NCBI GenBank assembly: GCA_002728135.1
Contig: PBVE01000003.1
Span: 47,487 to 83,742, forward strand
Direction of reading: 5' to 3'
From: Rhodospirillaceae bacterium
GTDB lineage: Bacteria > Pseudomonadota > Alphaproteobacteria > UBA828
DNA: 36,256 bases
In this document: one piece after another, positions 16,286-25,784 of the stretch
How positions within the stretch are numbered: the stretch's first letter is position 1
How the letters are laid out: every line of letters begins with the position of its first letter
Translations under genes and position numbers: made by a program
The notes under the pieces: model-generated
The model's input: only the letters and a program-made list of their open reading frames with translations
What the model was told of the DNA's origin: nothing
The model's database searches: none

Positions 16286-17560
16286 ATGAATGAAATCAGA
16301 TGTCCGCATTGCGATCAAGCATTTAAGATTGATGAAACGGGTTATGCAAATATTCTTAAACAAATTAGAGATAGTGAGTTTGATAAGGAAATAACTGAAC
16401 GTATGGGGTATGCTGAAAAAGATAAAAATAATGCTGTCGAGCTTCAGAAAAAAGAATCTGAAAAGTTATTCCATCAATCAAATTCTCAAAAAGATATTGA
16501 AATTGAGAAACTTAAATCTAATCTAAGAGAGCAAAAAAATATATCTGAATCAGAACTCCACAAAGAAAAAACTGAATCTAAGAAAAAGTCCGAGCTCCTT
16601 GAGCAAAGACTTTATTCTGCTGAAACTGAAAAAAAATTAGCTATAAGAGAGGCAGTATCTGAAGTTTCTAAAGAAAGAGATAATTATAAAAAAGATTTGG
16701 AAAAAGCAGAACTAGAAAAAGATATTTCTTTGAATGCTCAAAAAGATAAATATGAAAACAAGATGAGAGATATGCATGATGCCATTGAACGTCTTAAAGA
16801 TTTCAAATCTAAACTATCTACAAAAATGGTGGGAGAATCTTTAGAACAACACTGTGAAACAGAATTTAATAAACTACGTTCATCGGCTTTTCAGTATGAT
16901 TATTTTGAAAAAGATACTGATGTAAAAAATGGGAGCAAAGGGGATTATATTTATAGAGCTAAAGATCAGAATGGAACTGAGATTGTTTCGATTATGTTTG
17001 ATATGAAAAATGAAGAAGATATTACATCAACAAAGAAGAAAAATGAAAAATTTTTCAAAGAATTGGACAAGGATCGTAATGAAAAGGGATGTGAATATGC
17101 TGTATTAGTTTCACTTCTTGAAGCCGATAGTGAACTATATAATTCAGGAATAGTAGATGTGTCTCATCGATATCCCAAAATGTATGTTATTCGTCCCCAA
17201 TTTTTTATACCAATTATAACCATTTTCAAAAACACATCTATCAGTTCACTAGAATATAAAAATGAATTAGAGATATTCAAAGGCCAAAATATAGACATTT
17301 CTAATTTTGAAAATAAATTAGAAATGTTTAAATCTGCTTTTGGAAAAAATTATGAGTTGTCCTCTCGCAAATTTGCTACTGCAATTGAAGAGATTGATAA
17401 ATCCATAAATCATTTACAAAAGACTAAGGATGCTCTTTTGAGTGCAGATAGGAATCTACGTCTTGCAAATGATAAAGCCCAAGATGTTACAATAAAGAAA
17501 TTAACAAAAAATAATCCTACAATGGCTTCAAAATTTTCTGAAATATCAGAGGATAAATGA
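16286..17560 (+). CDS. DUF2130 family protein, nuclease-like fold with coiled coil
   Basis: A cytoplasmic protein of 424 aa. An N-terminal zinc-ribbon half, CPHC (residues 6-9), is followed by a long lysine/glutamate-rich coiled coil from about 25 to 175. The core domain that follows has features of a restriction-endonuclease-like (PD-(D/E)xK) fold: GES at 183-185, D220 in SKGDYIYR, and D239-x-K241 in IMFDMKNE. A second helical region ends the protein. DUF2130 proteins are widespread and their function is not established; nuclease activity is inferred. It is alone between a 612-nt gap and the acyl-CoA operon (47 nt downstream). Its K/E/N-rich composition differs from its neighbours. Confidence 0.85.
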   Translation: MNEIRCPHCDQAFKIDETGYANILKQIRDSEFDKEITERMGYAEKDKNNAVELQKKESEKLFHQSNSQKDIEIEKLKSNLREQKNISESELHKEKTESKKKSELLEQRLYSAETEKKLAIREAVSEVSKERDNYKKDLEKAELEKDISLNAQKDKYENKMRDMHDAIERLKDFKSKLSTKMVGESLEQHCETEFNKLRSSAFQYDYFEKDTDVKNGSKGDYIYRAKDQNGTEIVSIMFDMKNEEDITSTKKKNEKFFKELDKDRNEKGCEYAVLVSLLEADSELYNSGIVDVSHRYPKMYVIRPQFFIPIITIFKNTSISSLEYKNELEIFKGQNIDISNFENKLEMFKSAFGKNYELSSRKFATAIEEIDKSINHLQKTKDALLSADRNLRLANDKAQDVTIKKLTKNNPTMASKFSEISEDK

Positions 17561-17607
17561 GTCTAAATCAATATGGTTTTAATTAATTCTCAGTTTTTGG
17601 TGATGAT

Positions 17608-19242
17608 ATGTATAAAATAGGAAAAACGCCCAAGGAGAAGTGGGTAGTTGGGAAAGTTCTGGAAGAAAGAGCAGCTGAGTTTCCAGATCATCCAATTGTA
17701 TATTGGGAAGAAGAAACATATTCATATTCAGATCTGAATCGTACTGCTAATAGGTTTGCTAGAGGCTTAAAAGAAATTTCAGTAAATCAAGGTGATCGTA
17801 TCGCTGTAATGATGTCTGGCTCACCAACTTATATTGGAGTGTGGTTTGGCATAGCTAAAATTGGAGCAATTGAGGTTCCTATAAATACTGCATATAAAGG
17901 CGATCTTCTATCTCATATAATCAATAGTGCAGGAGTAACAGTTGCCGTAATTGAAAATGATTTTGCCTTAATTTTTGATGAAATATTACATTCATGCCCT
18001 AAACTGCGTCGCATAATTGTTCATGAACCAGATAATACTACTCTGAAATTACAAATACCTGATGGTAATCCATTTGATGATATGGAGTCTGTGTTGAGTG
18101 ATATGGGAGATAATTTTCAATGTGATGTTACCTCTGAGTCTACTGCTTGTATAATGTTTACCTCAGGTACAACAGGCCCATCAAAGGGTGTGATAATTAA
18201 TAATGCTTTTGAACTCTCTTTTGCTGTAATTTTTAACGAAATTGTATCCCTGAAACAATCTGATATTACTTATAATTTTTTACCTTTCTTCCACATTGCA
18301 GGAAAATTTATTCTCTTAGGTACGATGTTTGTAAACGGTAAAATGATTCTTCGACCACGTTTCAGTGTTGAAAAATTTTGGAAAGATGTGAGGCGGTTTG
18401 GTGCAACAGTTACTGTTGGAGTTGGCGGTATTTGTCAAATGCTGTACGCACAACCACGAGAGGATAATGATTCATCAAATACATTACGTATGATTTATTC
18501 TGTTCCTAATCCTCATGATGTTTTGGAACAGTTCAAAAGCAGATTTAATTTAGAACTAACTGAAGGGTATGGTTCAACTGAGGCAAATATAGTTGTTTAC
18601 ACAAGGCCTGATGAAGAAACTCCGCTTGGGGCAGCAGGAAGAGCTGCCCCCTATTATGATATACGTGTTGTAGATACGAATGATCAGGAAGTTTCTGCTG
18701 GTATTTCTGGAGAAATTATAGTTCGGCCTAAATATCCAAATATTCTTATGGAAGGTTATTATGGGTTACCAGAAAAAACACTAGAAACTTTTAAAAACCT
18801 TTGGTTTCATTCTGGAGATCGTGGAATGATGGATAAAAACGGATATTTATTTTTTCTAGATCGAATGAAAGATGCGATACGAAGGAGGGGAGAAAATATT
18901 TCATCTTTTGAGGTTGAAAGGATCACAGCTAAGCATGCTGCAGTATCGGAGGTTGCTGCAATAGCTGTTCCTGCAGATGTTGGAGAAGATGAAGTAAAAG
19001 TAGTAGTAGTGCTGCAAAGTAATAAAATTATAACGGAGAGTGAATTATTCCAGCACTGTGCTCAAGAAATGCCTTATTTTATGGTTCCACGTTTCATAGA
19101 GTTTGTCGATAATCTTCCTAGAACTCCGACTCAAAAGGTAAGGAAAATAGAATTGAGAACATTAGGAGTTACTAAGTCTACTTGGGATTGTGAAGAACAT
19201 GGTATGAAGATTACTAGGAGAGGAATTAAATCAATAACTTAA
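17608..19242 (+). CDS. Acyl-CoA ligase, AMP-forming (CaiC-like)
   Basis: An adenylate-forming ligase activating a carboxylic acid to its CoA thioester (544 aa). The P-loop-like motif FTSGTTGPSKGV is followed by the A5 motif EGYGSTEAN, the A7 motif HSGDRGMMDKNGYLFFLDR, and the C-terminal hinge/lysine region RRRGENISSFEVE with the catalytic lysine in PRTPTQKVRK. The N-terminal part, with VPINTAYKGDLLSHIIN, resembles crotonobetaine/carnitine-CoA ligases, but the substrate is unknown. First gene of an apparent four-gene operon; the next gene is 29 nt away. Confidence 0.9.
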   Translation: MYKIGKTPKEKWVVGKVLEERAAEFPDHPIVYWEEETYSYSDLNRTANRFARGLKEISVNQGDRIAVMMSGSPTYIGVWFGIAKIGAIEVPINTAYKGDLLSHIINSAGVTVAVIENDFALIFDEILHSCPKLRRIIVHEPDNTTLKLQIPDGNPFDDMESVLSDMGDNFQCDVTSESTACIMFTSGTTGPSKGVIINNAFELSFAVIFNEIVSLKQSDITYNFLPFFHIAGKFILLGTMFVNGKMILRPRFSVEKFWKDVRRFGATVTVGVGGICQMLYAQPREDNDSSNTLRMIYSVPNPHDVLEQFKSRFNLELTEGYGSTEANIVVYTRPDEETPLGAAGRAAPYYDIRVVDTNDQEVSAGISGEIIVRPKYPNILMEGYYGLPEKTLETFKNLWFHSGDRGMMDKNGYLFFLDRMKDAIRRRGENISSFEVERITAKHAAVSEVAAIAVPADVGEDEVKVVVVLQSNKIITESELFQHCAQEMPYFMVPRFIEFVDNLPRTPTQKVRKIELRTLGVTKSTWDCEEHGMKITRRGIKSIT

Positions 19243-19271
19243 TATTTAAATTACAATCAAAATGACAAATA

Positions 19272-20411
19272 ATGGAGAAATTTGTGTCTTTTAATCTTCT
19301 TGAAGGATTTCGTGTTGTCGATATGAGCCAGTATGCCCCTGGCCCTTATTGTTCTTTATTGTTAGCTGATTTAGGAGCTGAGGTGTTCAAGGTAGAACCA
19401 CCAGGTGGTGAGCCTATGAGACGTGTAGGTCCAATAGAGAGCGATGGAATCTCTGGTTGGTACAAAGTTTTGAATAGATCAAAAAAAGTTGTTGAATTGG
19501 ATTTAAAAAGTGAAGAAGGAAAAGAATCTTTTGCAAAATTGCTTGCATCCTCTGACGCTCTATTAGAATCTTATCGACCCGGAGTTCTTAGCCGGTTGGG
19601 TTTTTCTGAATGTAATATTGCTAAGATTAATCCAAACATCGTTGTGTGCTCTCTTTCGGGATGGGGTAAAACAGGCCCTTATTCTGACCGGGCTGGGCAT
19701 GATTTAAATTATATGGCTCTGTGCGGTGCTCTATATACTTCCGGGCAATCAGGAAAACCTTCAATAACAAATCCACCTGTAGCAGATTATGCAAGTGGGA
19801 TTCAATCTGCTTTCTCAATAGTTGCAGGGCTTTTGTCTCAGATGAGGAAAAAAGATAGCCGGGATAAAAAACCAATTTTTATTGATACAAGTATTGCAGA
19901 GTCAGTTTTACCATGGACCGCGTGTGTACAAACTCAGGAAGTGTCAGAGGGTATTGCGGTCAATATAGAGGGCACGTTTTTAAACAATGGTGCTGCTTTT
20001 TATCATATTTATGAAACAAAGGATGGTCGGCATGTAACAATTGGTGCTGTTGAGGAAAAGTTTTGGAAACAATTTTGTATTGCTATCGGGAAAGAAGAAT
20101 TTAGTTCTAGACAGTTTGAACCTTGTCCTCAAGATAGTTTAATAGCTGATGTTTCAGCAATAATAGCAACTCGCACCCAAGCAGACTGGGTTGAGCATTT
20201 CAAAAATTATGATTGTTGTTTCGAGCCTGTTCATAGCCTTGCAGATGTTAGAAATAATGAGCAAATAATTTATAGAAAAATGCTACGACTTGAGAAAGAT
20301 AATGATCAAAGAGTTGGGGTTTCTTTTCCCGCTTGGATTAATGGAGGCCCGATGCCTGAAAGTAAGCCCTTGCAATTTCTCTCACTAAGAGATTTGAAAG
20401 AGCAGTGCTGA
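19272..20411 (+). CDS. CaiB/BaiF family protein: alpha-methylacyl-CoA racemase or CoA transferase
   Basis: A family III CoA-transferase fold (379 aa). The start LEGFRVVDMSQYAPGPYCSL and the CoA-binding VFKVEPPGGEPMRR are typical. H143-D144 in AGHDLNYMAL and the aspartate D172 in ADYASG match the histidine/aspartate pair used by alpha-methylacyl-CoA racemases, which tips the call toward racemase. Pure CoA transferases use an aspartate in the same general region, so the reaction is unresolved. It sits between two acyl-CoA ligases, so its substrate is probably their product. Confidence 0.87.
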   Translation: MEKFVSFNLLEGFRVVDMSQYAPGPYCSLLLADLGAEVFKVEPPGGEPMRRVGPIESDGISGWYKVLNRSKKVVELDLKSEEGKESFAKLLASSDALLESYRPGVLSRLGFSECNIAKINPNIVVCSLSGWGKTGPYSDRAGHDLNYMALCGALYTSGQSGKPSITNPPVADYASGIQSAFSIVAGLLSQMRKKDSRDKKPIFIDTSIAESVLPWTACVQTQEVSEGIAVNIEGTFLNNGAAFYHIYETKDGRHVTIGAVEEKFWKQFCIAIGKEEFSSRQFEPCPQDSLIADVSAIIATRTQADWVEHFKNYDCCFEPVHSLADVRNNEQIIYRKMLRLEKDNDQRVGVSFPAWINGGPMPESKPLQFLSLRDLKEQC

Positions 20412-20457
20412 CGTCATTTAATAGGTTTACCAGTCAAATTTGGGGAGTTTAAGATAA

Positions 20458-21996
20458 GTGAACAACAATATTATTCATGATTGGATTAGGCATCACTCCG
20501 TTCGTCGTCCTGACCACGTTGCATTGGTTGACTATGAAACTGGTTATGAAATTACTTACAAAAATTTAAATGACAAAATTGATGCCTGTGCATTATTTAT
20601 AAAGGATAAATATAAGATTGCTGCAGGTGATAGAGTTGCAACACTGGCACAAAATTGTGTGGAAATATTTATAGTTCAGTTTGCTTGTGCTCGGTTGCGA
20701 GCAATATTTCTACCTATGAATTGGCGTCTTGCAGATCAGGAGCTTGATTATATAACATCAGATGCATCCCCAAAGGTTGTGTTTTCTGATGAAAGATTTT
20801 TTGAAACAGCCCATTCTTTATCTCAAAGGACAGGTGCTTTAAGTAATGAGCTTATTAGTGCAGACTCAGAATTTTCTCTAGCTATAAATGAATGTAAAAA
20901 TTTTGTAGTTAAAGATCCACCCAGATTTGATGACATTTGGCATATTCTTTATACGTCTGGGACAACAGGACGCCCAAAAGGTGCACAACTATCACACGGA
21001 CAAAACTTATTACAATGCCAAGGTTTAGGTTCCGAATATAGTCTTACAAATGAATCTGTAGGCTTAACTTATACACCTACATTCCATGCTAGCGGTCTGT
21101 TCATGTTTTCAAATCCTACCTTGTTACAGGGAGGAAAAACAATTTTAATGCGCCAGTTTGATGCTAAAGCATGTTTGGCAATAATGAAGGACGCCGATGT
21201 TAAGGTCACACATACTTTGGCTATTCCCACTAATTTACTCATGATAAGAAATTTAGACGATTTTTCTGAAGTAAATTTTGACGGTTTAATTATAGGGTCA
21301 GGAGGAATGCCTGTTCCAGTTGCATTAATTGAAGAGTTTGCAAGCCATGGTGCAAGAATTCCTCAAGTATGGGGAATGACAGAATTATGTGGTGTCTCAA
21401 CATCTTTGCCAGCTGAAGATTATCTTAGAAAAGCAGGGTCATGTGGCCCCCCACTGATGAATGTCGAAATTAGTATTATAGACTCAGAAAAAAATCATAT
21501 AGATAAACCGGATACTGTAGGGGAAATTGTAGCTCGTGGTCCAATGGTTATGAGGGGTTATTGGGGAATGGAGCATCTTAATGATGAGTTCTTTATTGAT
21601 GATGGTTGGTTTAGAACAGGGGATGCAGGAAAAATTGATACGGATGGTTATTTAACTATTTCTGGCCGTTGGAAAGATATGTATATATCAGGAGGGGAGA
21701 ATGTGTATCCAGCGGAGGTTGAAGAAATAATATATCAAATGTCCGAGGTGCATGAGGTTGCCGTCATTGGTATTCCACATGATTTATGGGGGGAGACAGG
21801 GCGCGCTCTTGTAGTTTTGAAACCTGAAATGTTTCTGTCTGAAGATAAAGTAATAGAATTTTGCAAATCACATCTGGCAGGATACAAGGTACCTAAGTCA
21901 GTTATTTTTGTTGATGACTTGCCTCATAGTGCAAATGGTAAAATTCAAAAAAGTAAATTAAATATTAATTTTAGTTCAGATAAAGTGGCGGGTTGA
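20458..21996 (+). CDS. Acyl-CoA synthetase, AMP-forming (fatty-acid/aromatic acid CoA ligase type)
   Basis: The second ligase of the operon (512 aa). Motifs are YTSGTTGRPKGAQLSH (P-loop), the A5 motif VWGMTELCGVST, the A7 motif GWFRTGDAGKIDTDGYLTISGR, and KDMYISGGENVYPAEVEE with the C-terminal lysine in SANGKIQKSK. This is the standard medium/long-chain acyl-CoA synthetase pattern and differs from the CaiC-like ligase upstream. The start is GTG at 20458 with GGGGAG about ten bases before. Substrate not predictable. Seven nt separate it from the VOC gene. Confidence 0.9.
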   Translation: MNNNIIHDWIRHHSVRRPDHVALVDYETGYEITYKNLNDKIDACALFIKDKYKIAAGDRVATLAQNCVEIFIVQFACARLRAIFLPMNWRLADQELDYITSDASPKVVFSDERFFETAHSLSQRTGALSNELISADSEFSLAINECKNFVVKDPPRFDDIWHILYTSGTTGRPKGAQLSHGQNLLQCQGLGSEYSLTNESVGLTYTPTFHASGLFMFSNPTLLQGGKTILMRQFDAKACLAIMKDADVKVTHTLAIPTNLLMIRNLDDFSEVNFDGLIIGSGGMPVPVALIEEFASHGARIPQVWGMTELCGVSTSLPAEDYLRKAGSCGPPLMNVEISIIDSEKNHIDKPDTVGEIVARGPMVMRGYWGMEHLNDEFFIDDGWFRTGDAGKIDTDGYLTISGRWKDMYISGGENVYPAEVEEIIYQMSEVHEVAVIGIPHDLWGETGRALVVLKPEMFLSEDKVIEFCKSHLAGYKVPKSVIFVDDLPHSANGKIQKSKLNINFSSDKVAG

Positions 21997-22003
21997 TATT
22001 CAT

Positions 22004-22426
22004 ATGGGGGAGGGACATTTTCATCATGTACATATTTTTTGCACAGACATTTCGAAGTCAATTGATTGGTGGCAAACAAATTTCTCTGCCGAAATATGTT
22101 TTGACGATATAATGGGTGGCTCCAGGAATGTTTTTGTAAGAGTAGGTGAAGGTCGTTTACATTTTTATGATCAGGCACCAAAAACTTTTGCAACAGGCAC
22201 TATTCACCACCTTGGTATAAGAGTAGAAAATTTAGGTGAAACAGTCTTAATGATGAAAAATAACGGAGTAGAGTTTAGAAACCCAATTCGTAGTTTTGAT
22301 GGTTGGGCATATTCCATGTGTCTTGCACCTGACAATATTCTGCTGGAACTATTTGAGGTAAGTAATGAAATTAAAGATCCAAAATTGCTAAACTATTTTT
22401 CTGACTCGTCGTCTCATTTTTTATGA
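22004..22426 (+). CDS. VOC superfamily (glyoxalase/dioxygenase-like) protein
   Basis: A 140-aa single VOC unit with two beta-alpha-beta-beta-beta modules. Probable metal ligands are H8 (in HFHHVHIFCTD), H68 or H69 (in TIHHLGIRV) and E115 (in LLELFE). VOC proteins catalyse epimerisation, ring opening or lyase reactions; methylmalonyl-CoA epimerase belongs to the same superfamily. With a CoA racemase and ligases just upstream (7 nt gap), an acyl-CoA substrate is plausible but unproven. A GGGGGAGG stretch nearby includes the start codon. The 3' end overlaps the convergent next gene by 13 nt. Confidence 0.85.
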   Translation: MGEGHFHHVHIFCTDISKSIDWWQTNFSAEICFDDIMGGSRNVFVRVGEGRLHFYDQAPKTFATGTIHHLGIRVENLGETVLMMKNNGVEFRNPIRSFDGWAYSMCLAPDNILLELFEVSNEIKDPKLLNYFSDSSSHFL

Positions 22427-23166
22427 GAGAATGAATCTGGTTTAGTCTTGCCAACACGTTTCCAATATTTCTCAGGGATTAGGTCGGGATTTTTATAAAA
22501 CATCCATTTGCAGGGTTTTGCAGCATCTTCCTCATATCCAGTCACCCACAATGGGTAACCACCCCACTCAATAGGTAGAATTTCATTAACTGCACAATGG
22601 ATGCAATAGTAGGGCACGCCTTTTTTGTTCCATGACCAGTCGTAAGCCTTTTGGGTTACACCAAAATTATAAGGTTTAGTTAGCCTCGATGGCGTGCCAT
22701 CAACAACATCGCCTCTTCTCATCCTCCCCCCAGAGCCACATGGGTCCATTATTATTGTGTATTTTTCTTTATCTTCTTCGATCTTAATATCTCCTTCTTG
22801 CTTCGGTCCGCATCGGTGAGATCTCATCATTTCTGCTGTTAATTCAACTTGCTGTTTGACGCTCATTTTACTGAAAACTTTCCATGTACGTCGAAGCATC
22901 CAAGTTTCTTGACTCTCACGGAGAATTTTATACATCAAACTTTCACCACAATGAGAAGATATTTTTGTAAGAAGGTCCCACACCCAGTCACAAAAGAGAT
23001 CATGTAGTGACTTGTCCTCGTTATGTCCTGCCTGAGCCAAGTCCTTTGCAAGTTCTTTTTCTCCTTTATCTATTGCATCAATTAATAAATTGTGTGTTGG
23101 CTTGCCGAGAGTTTCAACATCGTCGGTTCGAAGTAGGCGTCCATGAAAATCACTTAACTTGAGCAT
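22414..23166 (-). CDS. Unrecognised cysteine-rich protein, partner of the AOR gene
   Basis: A 250-aa soluble protein of a family I cannot name. Residues about 10-115 look helical. The C-terminal half carries likely metal-binding positions: H118-C119 (SHRCGP), C143 in MDPCGSGGRMRRG, C188-x-H190-C191 in PYYCIHC, and C219 in KPCKW. I chose ATG at 23166, preceded by AGGTG; a TTG at 23202 would add 12 residues. It lies directly downstream of the aldehyde:ferredoxin oxidoreductase gene on the same strand, so it may be an electron-transfer partner or cofactor-loading factor. That role is inference; the cysteine pattern is what is seen. Confidence 0.8.
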   Translation of the reverse strand: MLKLSDFHGRLLRTDDVETLGKPTHNLLIDAIDKGEKELAKDLAQAGHNEDKSLHDLFCDWVWDLLTKISSHCGESLMYKILRESQETWMLRRTWKVFSKMSVKQQVELTAEMMRSHRCGPKQEGDIKIEEDKEKYTIIMDPCGSGGRMRRGDVVDGTPSRLTKPYNFGVTQKAYDWSWNKKGVPYYCIHCAVNEILPIEWGGYPLWVTGYEEDAAKPCKWMFYKNPDLIPEKYWKRVGKTKPDSFSHKK

Positions 23167-23217
23167 TTGTAATGCACCTAGTTTTGTTAAAAAAACAAGC
23201 AATCTATATAATAGATA

Positions 23218-25110
23218 TTATATATCAGATGTAAGTCCAATTTTTTGAAGCGTGGAATGATTAGGTTTTCCAGTCATTTTATCCCAGCCCATTTCATCAT
23301 AATATTCTTGGACCATCTTTCTGAGATGTGGTCTAATTGTTTTGCCAGCCGCTTTTCCTACACTAGGTGCTTCCAATAATCTTTCTGATATATCAAATTC
23401 ATCCTCGGGTTTGAATCCACGCTTGATAGCAATCACTCTTTGAAGATTGACCATTCTCTCCCCTACGATCATTGCTTCTTTTTCGTCAAAGTCTGACCAC
23501 CCTGTAGCCAGAGCTATACTTTTAGATGAAAAACCAAGTCCACCTTTTACTCCCCAAAGTGCAAACCAACAGACGCCAAGGGTATCTTCCCATAATTTTT
23601 TCATCTGTGTTTTTGCTACTGCTTCGGCTTTTCCATCGGGAACCATTGGTTCACCAAAGTCTGTATAGCCGAGGTCAGGATCTGTAGTCCATGCATCAAC
23701 ACCAGGACCCTGCCAACAAACACCAGCTCCAGCTACTATTTGTCCTAATAAGACACTCCATGCTGGACGCCAATCATGCATATTGATTCCTCCACCACGT
23801 ATGTGTAATACACAGGCTTCTGCTTCTTTCCCAAGTAATTTGGACGCTTCTTTAAGTCCCTTAGCTAGTACATTACCGCCAAACCCTTCACCTGAACACA
23901 TTTGATCAAGGAGTTCAACTGCCGCCTCGTAGTTTCCCCAGTTTAATTCTAAGCCACCTGTTTCTTCTTTTGTTAATATACCTCGTTCATATAATTCAAA
24001 AGCCATTCCCATCAGTGACCCTCCAACCGAAGAGTCTATTCCCATAGCATCAAAGTAGTCAGTTAAGGCAAGTGCTTCACTTGGGTCATCAATTCCTACC
24101 ATTCCAGCCGCACCTTCCATATTTTCTCCACCGCCACACATACTGGCAGTAAAACCAGCAAATTTTCCACTGTTAATTTTGCAGTCGTATGCACATGCTA
24201 TGCTGCAGTTATAGGACTCTTTCGGAGTGATAGTAAAATCTTTGGCTGCTTGGACAAATCTCTTTGAAAAATCTTCACCCCACAAGGGGTCAGACAAATT
24301 TTTACCAGCAAGCATATGGCTTTCTCCGACATAGCTATAGGCACGAGTAATGCCACCTTTTGCTAATATTGTTCCAACTGCAGGAGCACCTTCACCAGGT
24401 TTTGGTTCATGCCATATCGCCTTGTCCCAGGTTTGAGTTAATTCGCCAAACGCTAATGGTTCGTTGAGAGGTACTGTACTAGTACCACGAACGGCAACAG
24501 CTTTTAATCTTTTGGATCCCATTACAGCTCCAACACTACCTTTGGATGCACCATGATTACGGTCATTTTTAATGGAAGCACCCGGAAGCATTGCTTCTCC
24601 TGCTGGGCCAATACATGCTACTGAAATTTTTTCTTCGTCTCCTAATTCACTTTTTATTAAGCGCTCTGTTTCACGGGTGTCTTGACCCCAAACTTTACTA
24701 GCATCACGGATTTCTACATGATCATCATCAACCCACAAGTAAACAGGATTTTCTGCTTGGCCAGTTATTATAATTCCATCATATCCCGCATGCTTTAGAT
24801 ACGCTGCCCAATAACCATGTGTATGCCCTGTGGCAACTGCATATGGTGTATTAAAATTAAAAGAGACAACTGCCAAATTAGAGGAGCTTGGAGCAGATGT
24901 TCCTGTTAGAGGTCCTGTCATGAGTAAGAGAGGTGCAGCAGGATCTGTTGCTTCTATACCTTCTGGGGACTCATCTATTAGAAGGCGCATTCCTAGTCCT
25001 ATTCCACCAATATATTCGCGAAGAATTTTTTCATCAGGTAATGGTGAACATGAACATGTTCCATTATCTAAATTTACCCGTAAAAGCTTACCAGCATATC
25101 CACCTTTCAT
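23218..25110 (-). CDS. Aldehyde:ferredoxin oxidoreductase family protein (tungsten/molybdenum enzyme)
   Basis: AOR family, 630 aa, full length. The N-terminal domain opens with GGYAGKLLRVNLDNG and IGGIGLGMRLL as in known AORs. Candidate 4Fe-4S ligands are C302, C306 and C310 plus C514 (in DTLGVCWFALWG). The spacing C-x3-C-x3-C differs from the C-x2-C-x3-C of Pyrococcus AOR. A pterin-binding block DAMGIDSSVGG (354-364) is present. Members oxidise aldehydes or reduce acids or aromatic rings using a bis-pyranopterin W or Mo site. The substrate is unknown. No molybdopterin or tungstate uptake gene is nearby. AOR enzymes are best known from anaerobes. Confidence 0.92.
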   Translation of the reverse strand: MKGGYAGKLLRVNLDNGTCSCSPLPDEKILREYIGGIGLGMRLLIDESPEGIEATDPAAPLLLMTGPLTGTSAPSSSNLAVVSFNFNTPYAVATGHTHGYWAAYLKHAGYDGIIITGQAENPVYLWVDDDHVEIRDASKVWGQDTRETERLIKSELGDEEKISVACIGPAGEAMLPGASIKNDRNHGASKGSVGAVMGSKRLKAVAVRGTSTVPLNEPLAFGELTQTWDKAIWHEPKPGEGAPAVGTILAKGGITRAYSYVGESHMLAGKNLSDPLWGEDFSKRFVQAAKDFTITPKESYNCSIACAYDCKINSGKFAGFTASMCGGGENMEGAAGMVGIDDPSEALALTDYFDAMGIDSSVGGSLMGMAFELYERGILTKEETGGLELNWGNYEAAVELLDQMCSGEGFGGNVLAKGLKEASKLLGKEAEACVLHIRGGGINMHDWRPAWSVLLGQIVAGAGVCWQGPGVDAWTTDPDLGYTDFGEPMVPDGKAEAVAKTQMKKLWEDTLGVCWFALWGVKGGLGFSSKSIALATGWSDFDEKEAMIVGERMVNLQRVIAIKRGFKPEDEFDISERLLEAPSVGKAAGKTIRPHLRKMVQEYYDEMGWDKMTGKPNHSTLQKIGLTSDI

Positions 25111-25301
25111 TTCTCCCCCCTCCCAAATTGAAATAAAAAATAGTTTTATCTAAATATATTTATGACTTTAACATAATAATTGTATATATAAATTTTAAAA
25201 TTTGTTGATGTTATTTTGCTGGGATAAAACTATTGTTTTTTCATATTTAATGACAAGATAGTTTAGACCTTTAATCTCAATCAAGTCTAGGAAGTTAATA
25301 A

Positions 25302-25766
25302 ATGAAAAAGGATAAATGGATCGTATATTTATCGGGAGAGATTCACTCCGACTGGAGAGATCAAATTAGAAAAGGTACAGAAGATTTAGGGTTAAATATT
25401 GAATTTCTCTCGCCTGTGACTGACCACAAATCAAGTGATGATTGTGGGGTGTCCATTCTTGGAGAAGAGCTAGAGGCTTTCTGGCATGATCACAAGGGGG
25501 CAAAGCTTAACTCAATCATTACAAATACGCTTTTAAAAGAATCAGATATTGTTGTAATACGTTTTGGGGAGAAATATCGTCAATGGAATGCAGCATTTGA
25601 TGCAGGCTACGCCTCAGCACTCGGTAAAAGTATTATTACAGTTCACGATGCTTCTTTAAACCATGCCCTTAAGGAAATTGATGCTGCGGCGAAGGCTGTT
25701 GCTGAGACTCCTTTGCAGGTCGTCGGTCTATTGAAGTATATTACTCAGGGAAAATTACCAGAGTGA
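25302..25766 (+). CDS. ytoQ: YtoQ family protein
   Basis: 154 aa, matching the YtoQ family known from Bacillus subtilis. Hallmarks are YLSGEIHSDWR (9-19), a central LKESDIVVIRFGEKYRQWN (about 78-96) and FDAGYASALGKSII. The fold resembles nucleoside 2-deoxyribosyltransferases, but the activity is not established. A TAGGAAG ribosome site lies upstream. It is divergent from the AOR gene (191-nt spacer) and convergent with the next gene (18 nt apart), so it is probably transcribed alone. Confidence 0.9.
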   Translation: MKKDKWIVYLSGEIHSDWRDQIRKGTEDLGLNIEFLSPVTDHKSSDDCGVSILGEELEAFWHDHKGAKLNSIITNTLLKESDIVVIRFGEKYRQWNAAFDAGYASALGKSIITVHDASLNHALKEIDAAAKAVAETPLQVVGLLKYITQGKLPE

Positions 25767-25784
25767 ATTTTTTAAATTTTGGTT

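Noticed and set aside
22414-22426. 13-nt convergent overlap of the VOC gene and the cysteine-rich gene
   Set aside because: Ordinary tail-to-tail overlap in compact genomes; not a fusion or frameshift.
24830-25153. Plus-strand frames opposite the start of the AOR gene
   Set aside because: They mirror the AOR N-terminal coding sequence; no independent evidence.
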